From positions 22,311 through 86,310 of the forward strand of contig NZ_JOJM01000046.1 in the NCBI RefSeq assembly GCF_000720325.1: DNA of 64,000 nucleotides. The letters are read 5' to 3'. The position numbers were made by a program, and so were the translations under genes. Below the pieces are notes generated by a model, which was given only the letters and a program-made list of their open reading frames with translations, searched no databases and was not told the origin of the DNA. Below, in pieces: positions 17,505-26,434 of this stretch. This DNA is from Streptomyces sp. NRRL B-1347 (GTDB lineage: Bacteria > Actinomycetota > Actinomycetes > Streptomycetales > Streptomycetaceae). The stretch's first letter is position 1. Every line of letters begins with the position of its first letter.

Positions 17505-18967
17505 CCGCACGTGCGTCCCTGCGCCCCTTGCCGGTGCCGGGCAACCGGTGTGCCAGGGGCTGGCGTTGGCTCCTGCGCGGGCTCGTGGCCGGCGCTGTCG
17601 TCCTGGGGGCGGCCGCGCCCGCGGGGGCGCACCCCCTGGGCAACTTCACCGTCAACCAGTACGACGGCCTGCGCCTGACCCCCGGCCGGCTCCACATCGA
17701 CCACGTGGAGGACCTCGCCGAGATCCCCGCCGCCCAGGCGGAGCCCGCCATCGAGCGGGAGGGAAGGGCCCGTTGGGCACGGGAGCGGTGCCGCGCGGCG
17801 GCCGCGCGCAGCGAGGCGGAGGCGGGCGGGCGGCCCCTCGCCCTGCGCACGGCCGCGGCCACCGCCCGGCTGCGCCCCGGCCAGGCGGGCCTGCCCACCG
17901 TCCGCGTCGAGTGCCGCCTCACGGCCCCCCTGCCGCCCGGCGCCCTCACGCTGCGCTTCCGCGCCGCGTCCCAGGACACCCCGGGCTGGCGGGAGATCAC
18001 CGCGCGCGGGGACCGCATGACCCTCAGCGGGTCGAGCGTGCCGCGGAAGTCCCGCTCCGAGCGCCTCACCCGCTACCCGTCCGGCGCCTCGTCGCCCGAC
18101 GCGGTCTCCGCCTCGCTGCGGGCCGGGCCCGGCGGCCCCGCCCTCGCCGACGAGCCGCCCCCGGCTCCCGGCTCCGCCCTGCCGCGCGCCGCGACCGACG
18201 CCCTCACCGGCCTCGTGGCCCGGCACGACCTCACCCCGGCCTTCGCGGCGCTCGCGCTCGGCACCGCGCTGCTGCTCGGCGCCCTGCACGCGATCGCGCC
18301 GGGCCACGGAAAGACCCTGATGGCCGCGACCGCCGCCGCGCGCGGCCGCGCGTCACTGCGGGACGTGCTGCCGCTCGCCGCTTCGGTGACGGTCACGCAC
18401 ACCCTCGGCGTGGTGGCGCTCGGGCTGCTCGTGGCGGGCGGCTCGGCGGCCGCTCCCTCGGTCGTCGCCTGGCTGGGCGTGGCCAGCGGGGCCCTGGTGA
18501 CGGGCGCGGGCGCGCTGCTCGTACGCCGGGCCTGGCGCCGCAGGCGCAAGCCCCACCACCACCATCACCACCATTCTCACTCCCACTCCCCTTCCGACTC
18601 CCACCCTCACTCCCACTCCCACTCCCACCACCACCCGCCGCCCACGTTGCGCGGCACGCTCCTGCTCGGCTTCGCCGGGGGCCTCGTGCCCAGTCCCTCC
18701 GCCGTCGTCGTCCTGGTGGGCGCCGCCGCCCTGGGCGAGGCCTGGTTCGGGCTGCTGCTCGTCCTCGCGTATGGGGCGGGCCTCGCCGTCACGCTGACGG
18801 CGGCCGGGTTCCTCGTGGTGCGGCTCGGCACCGCGGCCGGGCGCCGCCTGACCCGCGGCCGGGCGCCGGGCCTCGCGCGCCGCTTCGCACCGCTGGGCTC
18901 CGCCTGCGTGGTACTCGCCCTCGGGTGTGGATTGGTGGTCAAGGGGGCTGCAACCGCGCTCGGTTGA
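17501..18967 (+). CDS. NicO-type nickel/cobalt transporter with His-rich loop
   Basis: A 488-residue membrane protein. A signal-like segment (about 20-45) precedes an extracytoplasmic domain beginning AHPLGNFTVNQYDGLRL. From about residue 245, six or so transmembrane helices carry the NicO/RcnA motif LHAIAPGHGKTLMAA. Between helices, residues about 350-385 form a metal-binding loop with around 20 histidines (blocks of HHHHHHH and repeated HSHSH) encoded by repetitive CAC/TCC DNA. RcnA-family members export Ni2+/Co2+. The DUF4331-TPR-NicO order suggests a metal-linked envelope function. Translationally coupled to the TPR gene. Confidence 0.9.
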   Translation: MTARASLRPLPVPGNRCARGWRWLLRGLVAGAVVLGAAAPAGAHPLGNFTVNQYDGLRLTPGRLHIDHVEDLAEIPAAQAEPAIEREGRARWARERCRAAAARSEAEAGGRPLALRTAAATARLRPGQAGLPTVRVECRLTAPLPPGALTLRFRAASQDTPGWREITARGDRMTLSGSSVPRKSRSERLTRYPSGASSPDAVSASLRAGPGGPALADEPPPAPGSALPRAATDALTGLVARHDLTPAFAALALGTALLLGALHAIAPGHGKTLMAATAAARGRASLRDVLPLAASVTVTHTLGVVALGLLVAGGSAAAPSVVAWLGVASGALVTGAGALLVRRAWRRRRKPHHHHHHHSHSHSPSDSHPHSHSHSHHHPPPTLRGTLLLGFAGGLVPSPSAVVVLVGAAALGEAWFGLLLVLAYGAGLAVTLTAAGFLVVRLGTAAGRRLTRGRAPGLARRFAPLGSACVVLALGCGLVVKGAATALG

Positions 18968-18976
18968 GCTACTTTT

Positions 18977-20737
18977 GTGGAGAATCGCACGGCTGCGAAT
19001 GGGGGGACCGTGACCGGTCAGGCGCGCGTGATCGCGGGGCGTTACCGCCTCCTCTCCCCGCTCGGCGAGGGCGGCATGGGCACGGTGTGGCGGGCCCGGG
19101 ACGACGTGCTGGGCCGCGAGGTCGCGGTCAAGGAGGTCCGCGCGCCCGCGGGCCTCCCGGCCGGCGACGTGGAGCGCCTGTACGCGCGCCTGGAGCGGGA
19201 GGCCTGGGCCGCCGCCCGCATCCCGCACCGGAACGTGGTCACGGTGTACGACGTGGCGCGCGAGGAGGGCCGCCCCTGGATCGTCATGGAGCTGATCCGC
19301 GGCCTGGCCCTGGCGGACGTCCTGGAGGCCGAGGGGCCGATGCCGCCGCAGCGGGCCGCGCGCGTCGGCGCCGAGGTCCTCGGCGCGCTCCGGGCCGCCC
19401 ACGGAGCGGGCGTCCTGCACCGCGACGTGAAGCCGGGCAACGTCCTGCTCGCCAACGACGGCCGCGTGGTCCTGACGGACTTCGGCATCGCGATGGTGGA
19501 GGGCAGCTCGGCCCTGACGATGACGGGCGAGGTCGTCGGGTCGCCCGAATTCCTCGCGCCGGAGCGGGCGTTGGGGCAGCGGCCAGGGCCCGAGTCCGAC
19601 CTGTGGTCACTCGGCGTCCTGCTGTACGCGGCGGTGGAGGGCGTGTCGCCGTTCCGGCAGGACACCCCGCTGAGCACGCTGCGCGCGGTCGTCGACGAGG
19701 AGCTGCCGCCGCCGCGCGACGCCGGACCGCTGCTGCCGGTCATCGAGGGCCTGCTCCGCAAGGACCCCGCCGAGCGCGTCACGGCCGCCGACGCCGAGCG
19801 CGATCTGCGGCTGATCGCGGAGGGCCATCCGCCGAACAGCCGACGGGACGTCCCGTACGCGCCGACGGCGGTCTCCCACCAGCGGCCCGACCCCGTACCG
19901 CCCCCGCCACCGCCGCCGCCCGGCGGCCACGCGGCCGCGGTCACCGTGGGCGCCCCGCAGGGCGGCACGACCACCACGACCACGCCCGGGACGACCCGCT
20001 CGCGCCGCACGGCCGCGGTCCTCGTCGCGGGTGCCGCCGCGCTGGTGCTCGCCATCGCCGGGATCACGTACGCCCTCGTCAACGACGACGACGGGGGCGG
20101 CGGAAGTGACGGCGGCAGCACGTCCGGCGCCGACGCGGGCGGCACCGGGGGCGGCGACTCCGGCGGCAAGGGCGGCGGGAGCGGGGGCGGCGGCAGCAGC
20201 GGCAGCGGGGGCTCCGACGGCGGCGGCAGCGGCAGCGGCGGGTCGAGCAGCGGGGGCGGCACCAACGGCGGTGGCGGCAAGGGCGGTTCGACGGACGGCG
20301 GCTCCACCCACGGCGGCGGCACCGGTGGCGGCAGCGGCGGCACCACCAAGCCCCCGCCCCAGTCCGTGCGCGTCGTCCTCACCGGCCACGGCACGGAGTA
20401 CCAGGGGACCTGCCCGCCCGCGCAGGGGCCCTCGTTCACGGCGACGTTCACGGTCGGGCGCGTCCCGGTGACCGTCGAGTACCGCTGGGTCACCGCCGAG
20501 GGCGAGTCCAGCGACCCGGGCTGGAAGTCGCTCTCGTTCCCGGCCGCGGGCGGCAAGACGAGACAGGTCAACCACACGGAGTCGACGGGCACAACGAGCG
20601 GGACGTACCACAACGAACTCAGCGTCGAGGTCCGCTCCCCCGTCCAGGCGACGTCCAACTCCGTGGCGTACTCCGTGACGTGCGAGGAGGAGCCCACGAC
20701 CGGCGGGGGCTCCTCCTCTTCCTATTCGGCGTACTAG
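18977..20737 (+). CDS. Transmembrane Ser/Thr protein kinase (PknB-like) with Gly/Ser-rich stalk
   Basis: A 586-residue Hanks-type kinase. Catalytic landmarks are the Gly loop LGEGGMGTVW, VAIK-type lysine in VAVKEVRAP, HRDVKPGNVLL, and DFG (LTDFGIAMV). A Pro-rich linker with PPPPPPPPGG follows. The single transmembrane helix (AAVLVAGAAALVLAIAGITYALV) is near residue 355. Then comes a ~90-residue Gly/Ser/Asp stalk and a ~110-residue extracellular domain with two Cys (GTCPP and VTCEEE). No PASTA repeats are present, so it is not a PknB orthologue. The sensed signal is unknown. A GTG at 19010 after GGGGGG is a slightly better start than the GTG at 18977; both give a whole kinase domain. Confidence 0.93.
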   Translation: MENRTAANGGTVTGQARVIAGRYRLLSPLGEGGMGTVWRARDDVLGREVAVKEVRAPAGLPAGDVERLYARLEREAWAAARIPHRNVVTVYDVAREEGRPWIVMELIRGLALADVLEAEGPMPPQRAARVGAEVLGALRAAHGAGVLHRDVKPGNVLLANDGRVVLTDFGIAMVEGSSALTMTGEVVGSPEFLAPERALGQRPGPESDLWSLGVLLYAAVEGVSPFRQDTPLSTLRAVVDEELPPPRDAGPLLPVIEGLLRKDPAERVTAADAERDLRLIAEGHPPNSRRDVPYAPTAVSHQRPDPVPPPPPPPPGGHAAAVTVGAPQGGTTTTTTPGTTRSRRTAAVLVAGAAALVLAIAGITYALVNDDDGGGGSDGGSTSGADAGGTGGGDSGGKGGGSGGGGSSGSGGSDGGGSGSGGSSSGGGTNGGGGKGGSTDGGSTHGGGTGGGSGGTTKPPPQSVRVVLTGHGTEYQGTCPPAQGPSFTATFTVGRVPVTVEYRWVTAEGESSDPGWKSLSFPAAGGKTRQVNHTESTGTTSGTYHNELSVEVRSPVQATSNSVAYSVTCEEEPTTGGGSSSSYSAY

Positions 20738-20753
20738 GCGCGCGGGTCCGGCC

Positions 20754-21575
20754 TCAGGACGCGTTCCTGCTGAAGACGGGCAGATAGCCGCCGGACTGGC
20801 CCGCGGCGTTCGGGTGGTACGACTCGCCGATGTTGGTCCAGACGACGCTGTGCAGCCACGGGGCGCCGGAGCAGATCTCGTGCCCGGCGAACGTGGAGGT
20901 GACGTCGCCGAAGGCGAAGCCGTGGTCGGCGGCGCGCTTGGCGAGCGCCGCGTTCAGGTGGTCGGCGCCGCCGTTGATGGCGGTGCGCTCGCGCTCGGAC
21001 AGACCGGCGAGGCAGCTGCCGCCGAGCTTGTAGAAGCGGGGGTAGCCGAGGACGACGACCCGGGCGGACGGGGACTTGCTCCTGATCGTCGTGTACACGC
21101 GGTCGAGCTTGCCGGGCAGCGTCGAGTCGACGTACGCCTTGGCCTGGTTGACGCGCGCCACGCAGTTGTCCTCGGACTGCAGGACGCAGGTCGTCATGAC
21201 GTCGCTGAAGCCCGCGTCGTTGCCGCCGACGGAGATCGAGACGAGGCCGGTGCCGGAGTTGAGCGGCCCCGTCTGGTTGGCGAGCACGTCGTCGGTGCGC
21301 GCGCCGGAACAGGCCGTGAAGCTGAAGCCGGCGGGCGCGTTGGCCGCGGCCCACAGCGCCGGGAACGCGCGGGTGCTGCGCTTGCAACTGCCGCTGCCGC
21401 TGTCGTAGTTGCCGGCGCCGACGCCGGACGAATAGGAGTCCCCGAGCGCCACATAGGTGGGGGCCGCGCTCCGTCCGCCGCCCGAGTCGGCGTGCGCGGC
21501 GCCCACCCCGGTGAGGGTGGCAGCCGCGGCGAGGAGGAGCGAGGAAGCGTATGCCGCGAAACGGGACAATCTCAT
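20754..21575 (-). CDS. Secreted SGNH/GDSL lipase or esterase
   Basis: A 273-residue exported hydrolase similar to the Streptomyces secreted lipases of the SGNH type. Signal peptide MRLSRFAAYASSLLLAAAAT (cut near AHA-DS). Block I is YVALGDSYSSGVGAG with the nucleophile Ser. Block III is SVGGNDAGFSD. Block V is ESYHPNAAGQSGGY with the catalytic His. Six or so cysteines (CKRST, CSGAR, CVLQS, DNCVA, CLAGL, ICSGA) would form three disulfides, as in known family members. GGGAGG lies 6 nt before the ATG at 21575. It converges on the kinase gene, with a 16-bp gap. Confidence 0.92.
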   Translation of the reverse strand: MRLSRFAAYASSLLLAAAATLTGVGAAHADSGGGRSAAPTYVALGDSYSSGVGAGNYDSGSGSCKRSTRAFPALWAAANAPAGFSFTACSGARTDDVLANQTGPLNSGTGLVSISVGGNDAGFSDVMTTCVLQSEDNCVARVNQAKAYVDSTLPGKLDRVYTTIRSKSPSARVVVLGYPRFYKLGGSCLAGLSERERTAINGGADHLNAALAKRAADHGFAFGDVTSTFAGHEICSGAPWLHSVVWTNIGESYHPNAAGQSGGYLPVFSRNAS

Positions 21576-21809
21576 GGAACCTCCCTGAGCAGGATTTCCG
21601 CCTCGACAGTGGTAGCACCGCACCACGCGCTGTCGATAGTGTCCATGACAATCAATTCTTCAGTAATTCCCTTGCCCGCCCTGGGAGTTCACCGATCATC
21701 CGTCGGGGTGACGGCGAACATCTGCACACTCCCTTTGCATCTTGACGAGCCGCCGCCCGCTGGGCCACATTGAAGCCCGGCATCCGGCGCTTCGGGGGGC
21801 AAGTCGCCC

Positions 21810-22166
21810 ATGCAGACCATCAGGTTCAAGTCGGCACGCAGGGAGCTGAGCCCGCTGCTGGCGGGCGCGGCCGTCACGGCCGGGTGCGTCGGGGCGCTGT
21901 TCGCGCTGCTCGACCTCTCCTCGCCGGTGCGCGGCCCCCTGACCCTCTTCTTCCTCGTCGCCGCCCCCGCCGCCGCGCTCGCGCACTGGCTGCGCGGGCT
22001 CGACCCCTGGGGCCGTGCCCTCGCCGCCGTCTCGGCGGCGATCGTGGTCGACCTGCTGGTCGCCCAGGCCATGCTGGCCCTGCACGTGTGGTCGGTCCGC
22101 GGCGGGGTCGCGGCGGTCGCGGGGATCAGCTCGGTCATCTTCCTGTCGGCTTTGGCGCGGCGCTAG
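21810..22166 (+). CDS. Small four-helix membrane protein of the polysaccharide locus
   Basis: A 118-residue protein with a short basic N-terminus (MQTIRFKSARRELSP). Four hydrophobic segments follow, at about 17-38, 42-60, 68-90 and 95-115. No known family is recognisable. It lies 34 bp before the CelD-like acyltransferase and shares its direction, so it is probably the first gene of the surface-glycan operon. The region before it (21576-21809) is a divergent promoter region, including a lower-GC stretch at 21640-21690. Confidence 0.65.
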   Translation: MQTIRFKSARRELSPLLAGAAVTAGCVGALFALLDLSSPVRGPLTLFFLVAAPAAALAHWLRGLDPWGRALAAVSAAIVVDLLVAQAMLALHVWSVRGGVAAVAGISSVIFLSALARR

Positions 22167-22200
22167 CACCACCGCGCCCCGAGGAGACGGACTTGATGTC

Positions 22201-23304
22201 GTGGAGATCACCGTCCACCGCCCCGGCGAACTCACCGCGGCGGACCGGGCGGCCTGGACCGCCCTGCAGTCCAAGGCCCATCTGAACGGCTCGCCGAATC
22301 TCGCGAACCCCTTCCTCTCCCCCGAGTTCACGCTCGCCGTGGCCCGGGTGCGGCGCAACGTGCGGATCGCGGTCGCCCGGGAGGACGGCGAGCCCGCCGC
22401 GTTCTTCCCGTACCAGAGATCCAGAACCGGCGTGGGCCGCGCCGTCGGCCTCGGCGTCTCCGACAGCCAGGGCGTCGTGCACCGGCCGGGCTTCAGCTGG
22501 GACGCCCGCCACCTGCTGCGCGCCTGCGGCCTGGTGATGTACGAGTACGACCACCTCGTGGACGGCCAGCCGGCCTTCGAGGCGGGGGCCACCGGCTCCT
22601 TCGCCTCCCCCGTCATGGAGCTCGACGAGGGCTACGACGCCTACCTCGGCCATCTGCGGGAGCATTCGCCCAAGTTCCTCCGCAGCACCCGCGCCAAGGG
22701 CCGCAAGCTCGCCCGCGACCACGGCGCGGTGCGGTACGTGCACGACGAGCGCGACCCCGGGGCGCTGCGCACGCTGATGGCCTGGAAGTCCGCGCAGTAC
22801 CGCAGGACCGGCCGCAGCGACCGCTTCGCGCGCGCCTGGATCACCGACCTTGTGCACCAGCTCTTCCACACCCGCTCGGAGACCTTCCAGGGACTGCTCT
22901 CCGTGCTCTACGTCGACGACGCGCCCGTCGCCGCGCACTTCGGGCCGCGCACCGAGCGCGTGCTCTCCTGCTGGTTCCCGGCCTACGACCCGGCGTTCGC
23001 GAAGTACTCGCCCGGCCTGCTGCTGCATCTGCACATGGCCGAGGCCGCCGCCGCCGACGGCATCGCCCACCTCGACCTCGGGCGCGGCCAGAAGCAGTAC
23101 AAGGACTCCCTCAAGACACGGGAACTGACGGTGTCCGAGGGGTGGGTGGCGCTGCGCCACCCCATGGCTCTCGGCCATCGTGCGCACCGCGCGCCGGTCC
23201 GGGCGCTGCGCAACACGGTCGTATCCCGACCGGAATTGTTCGAACCGGCGGATCGCCTGCTCAAGGGCGTGGGAAAGATCCGTTCCCGGCGTCGGAAAGA
23301 GTGA
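22201..23304 (+). CDS. CelD/BcsL-type GNAT acetyltransferase
   Basis: A 367-residue protein of the acetyltransferase group found in exopolysaccharide and cellulose loci. It shows two GNAT-like halves. The diagnostic C-terminal portion is SVLYVDDAPVAAHFGPRTERVL, then WFPAYDPAFAKYSPGLLLHLHMAEAAAADGI and HLDLGRGQKQYKDSLK. The likely job is acylation of a sugar or lipid intermediate, or FemAB-like aminoacyl transfer; the substrate is unknown. Start: GTG 22201, about 11 nt after GAGGAGA; no upstream in-frame start fits. It is followed by a 429-bp gap before the glycosyltransferases. Confidence 0.8.
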   Translation: MEITVHRPGELTAADRAAWTALQSKAHLNGSPNLANPFLSPEFTLAVARVRRNVRIAVAREDGEPAAFFPYQRSRTGVGRAVGLGVSDSQGVVHRPGFSWDARHLLRACGLVMYEYDHLVDGQPAFEAGATGSFASPVMELDEGYDAYLGHLREHSPKFLRSTRAKGRKLARDHGAVRYVHDERDPGALRTLMAWKSAQYRRTGRSDRFARAWITDLVHQLFHTRSETFQGLLSVLYVDDAPVAAHFGPRTERVLSCWFPAYDPAFAKYSPGLLLHLHMAEAAAADGIAHLDLGRGQKQYKDSLKTRELTVSEGWVALRHPMALGHRAHRAPVRALRNTVVSRPELFEPADRLLKGVGKIRSRRRKE

Positions 23305-23733
23305 GAAGCGCGCAGGAAGCGCCAGCGAACGTCAGAGAAGAGCCAGTGAACAGGGCGCATCCAAAGTGTCCTAAGACAACGGTCAATTTATCGAAAACGT
23401 GAGACCTCGTTCCAGGTCTTGCCATACGGTCGCAAGCATCAATACCGTCGTACATCCACCCGCAACGGTCCATCGGCGTCGGTCTAGGGGAGGGCTCAAG
23501 ACCGCGATGGTCCCGGTGCGGGGCGCGGTTGGGGGGTGCCTGTGCCCGGTGACCACAAGTCGTCCGGGTCACGTGCCGCGCAGTCATGCCAGCTCACCCG
23601 GGCGTGTCCCGGAGTTCACCGCACATGGTGCGCTCCGCCATGACCGGACGTGAGAACCCCCCCTTTCGAACCGGACCCACAACCGGACCGCCCGGGGGCG
23701 GGCGGTCCACCGGACGAGAGGGACAAGAGACTC
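23305..23733. promoter_or_regulatory. 429-bp gap with a hairpin and the probable promoter of the glycosyltransferase operon
   Basis: No convincing gene is present. A stretch of clearly lower GC (about 23350-23450) contains a perfect hairpin, AGACCT-CGTTCC-AGGTCT at 23402-23419. It could end the upstream transcript or be part of a structured leader. The remainder is GC-rich. A ribosome site GAGAGGGA precedes the glycosyltransferase ATG at 23734. Such a long leader is unusual here because the other genes of the locus overlap. Confidence 0.4.
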
Positions 23734-24630
23734 ATGAGTTCCGCTGTGCGCCCGTTCAATTCGGGCCAAGATCCTTTAATCGACCCGTCAGAGAACGGCT
23801 CCGCCGCGAAGTCGGCGCGGCCGTCGAAGACCAAAGGCGGATTGCCCGCCATTCCGAGTCAGCACCAATACCGGCCGGTCTCCTCACACCTGGCGATTGC
23901 TCCTCCGGTGAGCGTCGTGATTCCCGCGATGAACGAAGCGGAGAATCTTCCCTATGTGTTCAAGACCCTGCCCGACTGGATCCATGAAGTCGTCCTCGTG
24001 GACGGCAATTCCACGGACGACACGGTCAAGGTCGCGCGCGAGCTGTGGCCGGAGGTGAAGGTCGTCCGGCAGCTCGGCAAGGGCAAGGGCGACGCGCTCA
24101 TCACCGGCTTCGAGGCGTGCACCGGCGACATCATCGTGATGGTCGACGCGGACGGCTCCGCCGACGGCCACGAGATCGTCTCCTACGTCTCCGCGCTGGT
24201 CTCGGGCGCCGACTTCGCCAAGGGCTCCCGGTTCGCCAACGGCGGCGGCACGGACGACATGACGCTCATCCGCAAGCTCGGCAACTTCGCCCTGTGCGCG
24301 GTCGTGAACGCCAAGTTCGGCGCCCGGTACACGGACCTGTGCTACGGCTACAACGCCTTCTGGCGGCACTGCCTCGACAAGATCGAGCTCGACTGCACCG
24401 GCTTCGAGGTCGAGACGCTGATGAACATCCGCGTCGTCAAGGCGGGGCTCAAGGTCCAGGAGATCCCGAGCCACGAGTACCTGCGCATCCACGGCGTGAG
24501 CAACCTCAGCGCGGTGCGCGACGGCCTGCGGGTGCTCAAGGTGATCCTCACCGAGCGCTCCAACAGGCGTACCCAACGGCGGAGCACACGCACCGCCGCC
24601 CTCCCGGCGGGCCAGGGAGAGGTTTCTTGA
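23734..24630 (+). CDS. GT2 glycosyltransferase (dolichol-phosphate mannose synthase-like)
   Basis: A 298-residue cytoplasmic glycosyltransferase that uses a nucleotide sugar. After a 50-residue disordered N-terminus the GT-A fold starts at VSVVIPAMNEAENLPYVF. The nucleotide-binding VLVDGNSTDDTV follows, then the metal site IIVMVDADGSADG (DAD, the GT2 DxD variant). The downstream region FEVETLMNIRVVKAGLKVQEIPSHE is typical of polyprenyl-phosphate sugar synthases. No C-terminal membrane helices are present. The start at ATG 23734 follows GAGAGGGA; an upstream frame would add 28 Pro-rich residues. Its stop overlaps the next gene's TTG start. Confidence 0.92.
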   Translation: MSSAVRPFNSGQDPLIDPSENGSAAKSARPSKTKGGLPAIPSQHQYRPVSSHLAIAPPVSVVIPAMNEAENLPYVFKTLPDWIHEVVLVDGNSTDDTVKVARELWPEVKVVRQLGKGKGDALITGFEACTGDIIVMVDADGSADGHEIVSYVSALVSGADFAKGSRFANGGGTDDMTLIRKLGNFALCAVVNAKFGARYTDLCYGYNAFWRHCLDKIELDCTGFEVETLMNIRVVKAGLKVQEIPSHEYLRIHGVSNLSAVRDGLRVLKVILTERSNRRTQRRSTRTAALPAGQGEVS

Positions 24631-25634
24631 TCACTATCTCGGTGGTCATCTGCGTGTACACCGAAGACCGCTGGGAGGACATCCTCTCAGCGGTCGCCTC
24701 GGTGCGGGCCCAGTCACGCGCGGCCCACGAGACCCTCCTCGTGGTCGACCACAACGAAACGCTGAGAGAACGCCTCGCCAAGGAGTACAAGGAGGCGCCG
24801 GACGTGCGGGTGCTCGCGAACGCGGGCCCCCGCGGCCTGTCCGCGGGCCGCAACACCGGCATCGCCGCGTCCGGCGGCGAGGTCATCGCCTTCCTCGACG
24901 ACGACGCGGTCGCCGAGCGCGACTGGCTGCTGCGCTTCGCCGAGGCCTACGACGATCCGCAGGTGTTCGCCGTCGGCGGTGCCACCCGGCCGGTGTGGGC
25001 CTCGCGGCGCAGGCCCGCCTGGTTCCCCGAGGAGTTCGACTGGGTCGTCGGCTGCATGTACCGGGGCCATCCGACCGGCCGGGTGCGGGTGCGCAACGTG
25101 CTCGGCGGCAACGCCTCGTTCCGGCGCACCGCCTTCGAGTTCGCGGGCGGCTTCGCCACCGGCATCGGCCGCGACGGCGACAAGCGCCCGCTGGGCTGCG
25201 AGGAGACGGAGCTGTGCATCCGGCTCAGCCGGGCCAGGCCCGACGCCGTGCTGCTCATCGACGACCGGGCGGTCATCCACCACCGGGTGCCCGCCGCCCG
25301 CGAGCGGTTCCGCTACTTCCGCACCCGCGCCTACGCCGAGGGGCTCTCCAAGGCCCTGGTGGCCCGCAGCGTGGGTGCGGACAAGGGCCTGGAGTCCGAG
25401 CGGCGCTACACCACGCGGGTGCTGCCCGCCGGGGTGGGGCGCGGCCTGCGGGACGCGCTGCTCGGCCGCCCCGGCGGCGCGGGCCGCGCGGGCGCCATCG
25501 TGACGGGCGTGGTCGCGGCGGCCGGTGGGTACGTCATCGGGAGCGTTCGCGCGCGCAGGGCGGGGACGGAGTTCTCCGTCGTGGACGTGGTGGAGGGCCC
25601 CGAGGAGAGACGCAGCGAAGGGGCGGCCGGATGA
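24627..25634 (+). CDS. GT2 family glycosyltransferase
   Basis: A 335-residue transferase with a GT-A domain. It shows ISVVICVYTEDRWEDILSAVASV at the start, LSAGRNTGIAASGGEVIAFLDDDAVAERDWL (the DDD metal site), and an acceptor-side region with GCEETELCIRLSRA. A hydrophobic stretch near residue 290 (GAIVTGVVAAAGGYVIGSV) may touch the membrane. The start codon is TTG at 24627, which overlaps the previous stop (TTGA) and is 5 nt from GGGAGAGG. The following deacetylase overlaps its stop by ATGA, so this is one translation-coupled operon making a surface glycan. Confidence 0.92.
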   Translation: MITISVVICVYTEDRWEDILSAVASVRAQSRAAHETLLVVDHNETLRERLAKEYKEAPDVRVLANAGPRGLSAGRNTGIAASGGEVIAFLDDDAVAERDWLLRFAEAYDDPQVFAVGGATRPVWASRRRPAWFPEEFDWVVGCMYRGHPTGRVRVRNVLGGNASFRRTAFEFAGGFATGIGRDGDKRPLGCEETELCIRLSRARPDAVLLIDDRAVIHHRVPAARERFRYFRTRAYAEGLSKALVARSVGADKGLESERRYTTRVLPAGVGRGLRDALLGRPGGAGRAGAIVTGVVAAAGGYVIGSVRARRAGTEFSVVDVVEGPEERRSEGAAG

Positions 25635-26434
25635 CCCGAAGAGGGATCCCCATATTCATGTACCACTCGGTCGCACCGCTGCCGAACGACGCCACGCACG
25701 AGCTGTCCGTGTCGCCGGAGGCGTTCGGGGAGCAGATGGAAGTGCTCCGCGCGCTCGGCTGCACTCCGCTCACCACCGCGCAGCTGGCCTGGCACTGGCG
25801 CAACCCGAGCCGGCCGCTGCCCACCCGGCCCGTCCTGATCACCTTCGACGACGGCTACGAGGGCGTGCACCAGCACGCCCTGCCGGAGCTGTCCAAGCAG
25901 GGGTTCGCCTCGACGCTGTTCATCGCGACGGGCTGGCTGCGCGGCACGTACGACACCGGGGGCGGGCTCGACACCATGCTCAGCTGGGACCAGGTGCGCG
26001 GCCTCGCCGAGTCCGGCGTCGAGATCGGCGGGCACAGCCACACCCACCCGCAGCTCGACCAGCTCTCGGACGACGCGCTGTGGTTCGAGGTGATCCGCTG
26101 CAAGGAGATCCTGGCGGCCGAACTCGGCACCCCGCCGGTGTCGTTCGCCTACCCGTACGGCTACTCCAGCCGCCGGGTCCGGCGCACGGTGCGGGGCGCC
26201 GGGTTCTGCCAGTCGCTCGCCGTGGGGAACACCCTGGCGCGCAGATGTCAGGGCCCGTACGCGCTGCGCCGGGTGACGGTGCGGCGCAGTACGGGCCTCG
26301 AGGAGTTCGAGCGGCTCGCCGAGGGCCGGTCGATCACCCGGACCTTCGCCAGGGACCGGGTCCTCACCAAGGGATACGCGATAGTCCGCCGTTGCCAACA
26401 AGCCCGCCGGAAGGCAGCTCGCTCCCGTGTCTGA
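25631..26434 (+). CDS. Polysaccharide deacetylase (CE4/NodB family)
   Basis: A 267-residue protein that removes N- or O-acetyl groups from a glycan. NodB motifs are visible: MT1 LITFDDGYEG, with the catalytic base Asp and a metal-ligand Asp; MT2 GHSHTHPQLDQLSD, with the two metal-ligand His; and MT3 FAYPYGYSSRRVR. There is no signal peptide, so it either acts on a lipid-linked intermediate inside the cell or leaves by an unusual route. Operon position between the glycosyltransferase and the flippase supports the first. The ATG overlaps the previous stop. Confidence 0.93.
   Translation: MTRRGIPIFMYHSVAPLPNDATHELSVSPEAFGEQMEVLRALGCTPLTTAQLAWHWRNPSRPLPTRPVLITFDDGYEGVHQHALPELSKQGFASTLFIATGWLRGTYDTGGGLDTMLSWDQVRGLAESGVEIGGHSHTHPQLDQLSDDALWFEVIRCKEILAAELGTPPVSFAYPYGYSSRRVRRTVRGAGFCQSLAVGNTLARRCQGPYALRRVTVRRSTGLEEFERLAEGRSITRTFARDRVLTKGYAIVRRCQQARRKAARSRV

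Noticed and set aside
18545..18640. Short CAC/TCC repeats suggesting a repeat array or CRISPR-like element
   Set aside because: They are in-frame His/Ser codons of the NicO metal-binding loop; there are no spacers of constant length.
20095..20350. GGC/AGC-rich tandem repeats as a possible DNA repeat locus
   Set aside because: They encode the Gly/Ser stalk of the kinase in frame; low-complexity coding explains them.
23305..23733. Riboswitch (for example c-di-AMP or cobalamin type) in the long leader before the glycosyltransferases
   Set aside because: Only one small hairpin is visible and I could not find the conserved core of any known riboswitch class.
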